This document shows, piece by piece, positions 63,991 through 64,000 of a stretch of DNA of 64,000 nt; position 1 is the stretch's first letter, and each line of letters begins with the position of its first letter. The notes under the pieces were generated by a model that did no database searches, had not been told where the DNA came from, and was given only the letters and a program-made list of their open reading frames with translations. Origin of the DNA: Argyresthia goedartella (lineage: Eukaryota > Arthropoda > Insecta > Lepidoptera > Argyresthiidae); the NCBI GenBank assembly GCA_949825045.1, contig OX463814.1, forward strand, positions 32,568,383 through 32,632,382. Reading direction: 5' to 3'. Both the position numbers and the translations under genes were made by a program.

Positions 63991-64000
63991 TATCTATACA

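Overview
The window looks like a piece of a large, intron-rich, transposon-dense insect genome, most probably a moth or butterfly. The reasons are spliced genes with GT-AG introns, tRNA-headed SINEs, Jockey/CR1/RTE LINEs, BEL/Pao and Ty3/gypsy elements with envelope-like genes, and a CYP4-clan P450 whose best resemblance is to lepidopteran families. The order is an inference; no database search was possible. I see no prokaryotic genes, rRNA or CRISPR array.

Two host genes carry the window. (1) TADA1 (SAGA complex subunit, minus strand) is split into five short exons between 16,766 and 5,362. Together they give exactly 300 codons plus a stop. Its 6.9-kb fourth intron holds a 24-bp minisatellite, SINEs, a THAP-type exon and relics of piggyBac and Harbinger-like genes. 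(2) A cytochrome P450 (plus strand) starts at 33,043. Six phase-consistent exons run to 59,682 and encode 268 residues, from the membrane anchor past the WxxxR helix. The heme-binding half lies beyond the window or is lost. Its introns 3 and 4 (9.4 and 13.5 kb) are swollen by nested retroelements.

Layout. 0.1-2.5 kb: a MITE-like repeat, then an apparently intact Tc1/mariner-superfamily transposon with perfect 20-bp inverted repeats and a very long D-to-E spacing (Sailor/DD82E-like). 2.5-5.3 kb: SINE-like copy, a THAP first exon and a 570-bp inverted-repeat element. 5.4-16.8 kb: TADA1. 17.4-22.9 kb: decayed full-length Jockey-clade LINE (minus) with a 180-bp fragment of its own family inserted in its 5' region. 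23-24 kb: TIR element and LINE scrap. 24.4-29.5 kb: decayed CR1-like LINE (plus). 29.5-32.6 kb: RT, Harbinger and THAP relics, a 67-bp near-palindrome and a 123-bp tandem array with one inverted unit. 36.6-45.2 kb: BEL/Pao provirus (minus) with envelope gene; its protease/RT region is missing and an RTE LINE sits there, and a second LINE is inserted in its integrase. 45.65-58.87 kb: a long-TIR element rich in TGACCTTGA motifs, split by a CR1-like LINE, which in turn adjoins a young Ty3/gypsy envelope-bearing provirus (46.1-54.6 kb). 60.4-62.9 kb: decayed second Ty3/gypsy element.

The most striking signal is in the young Ty3/gypsy element. Gag and pol are in different frames and overlap at a textbook -1 ribosomal frameshift module (T TTA AAC, 7-nt spacer, 8-bp perfect stem). 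It is followed by a 36-bp/108-bp higher-order repeat coding for a repetitive linker before the protease. The same copy is disabled by a Tyr in place of a catalytic RT Asp, a nonsense codon before the integrase, and envelope frameshifts.
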